Assembly (NCBI RefSeq): GCF_016924145.1
Contig: NZ_JAFFZO010000003.1
Coordinates: 113,679 to 177,678, forward strand
Direction: 5' to 3'
DNA length: 64,000 bases
Source: Amphritea pacifica
GTDB taxonomy: Bacteria > Pseudomonadota > Gammaproteobacteria > Pseudomonadales > Balneatricaceae
In this document: in pieces, positions 63,973-64,000 of the stretch
Layout of the letters: every line of letters begins with the position of its first letter
Numbering within the stretch: position 1 is the stretch's first letter
Position numbers and translations under genes: made by a program
The notes under the pieces: generated by a model
The model's input: the letters and a program-made list of their open reading frames with translations, nothing else
What the model was told of the DNA's origin: nothing
The model's database searches: none

Positions 63973-64000
63973 ATGAGTAAGTTTACCCTGACAGCCCGGA
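63973..64000 (+). CDS. Start of an unidentified gene, possibly a transposase (cut by window edge)
   Basis: Only MSKFTLTAR is visible. The long hairpin just before the start codon, together with the preceding stretch without genes (63745-63972), resembles the left end of an insertion sequence, but nine residues are not enough to identify a family. Confidence 0.4.

Overview
The window reads as chromosome of a marine, aerobic gammaproteobacterium. The order tatD-pilZ-holB-tmk-mltG-pabC-fabF-acpP-fabG-fabD-plsX-rpmF-yceD-maf is the arrangement I know from Pseudomonas and relatives. Combined with a tusDCB-tusE operon, phenylacetate genes including paaN, glutathionylspermidine synthetase and a fatty acid cis/trans isomerase, this suggests an Oceanospirillales-type organism. 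That placement is inference. I found no rRNA, tRNA, CRISPR array or prophage.

Layout. 0-8.5 kb: a cut-off beta-hydroxyacid dehydrogenase, a TlpA-like thioredoxin, a class V aminotransferase, mtnN, truC, yccA, the tus operon with tusE, a tartronate-semialdehyde-reductase-like gene with hyi, and a cheW. 8.5-14.4 kb: nhaC, yjbQ, an mdh with an unusual C-terminal extension, an MFS exporter and a radical SAM protein. 14.4-25.2 kb: the lipid/cell-wall/replication block from tatD to yceD on the minus strand, with maf divergent. 25.3-37.4 kb: an accessory stretch between maf and sppA, which I recall as neighbours in Pseudomonas. It holds two tandem yebB-like genes, a zinc-type CDF transporter, cti, a GFA protein, a GNAT, gss, a DUF817 membrane protein, a 162-bp tandem repeat array, a methyltransferase, a cupin and a decayed region with dispersed repeat copies. 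37.4-46.6 kb: sppA, a HAD phosphatase, an SDR and a divergent lower phenylacetate pathway (an enoyl-CoA hydratase and paaN leftward; paaF, paaG, paaH, paaI rightward). 46.9-54.8 kb: a small flavocytochrome c sulfide dehydrogenase pair, rraA, a methyltransferase, ydiJ with a divergent LysR regulator and an acyl-CoA thioesterase. 54.9-64 kb: a DASS permease, an EamA exporter, a GNAT, an AraC/GyrI regulator, an aminotransferase, a very unusual 868-residue MFS protein, a YdiI-like thioesterase and the start of what may be an insertion sequence.

The most unusual object is the 868-residue protein encoded at 60526-63132. It is a complete 12-helix MFS transporter followed by about 490 cytoplasmic residues built on a strict 15-residue helical repeat (each unit opening with Pro, usually Pro-Glu), broken up by acidic Ser/Asp linkers. 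Its stop codon sits inside a 14-15-bp DNA minisatellite. I cannot assign the repeat to a named family. Second in interest are the 162-bp hairpin repeat array and its displaced copy, which carries the last codons of the neighbouring methyltransferase gene.
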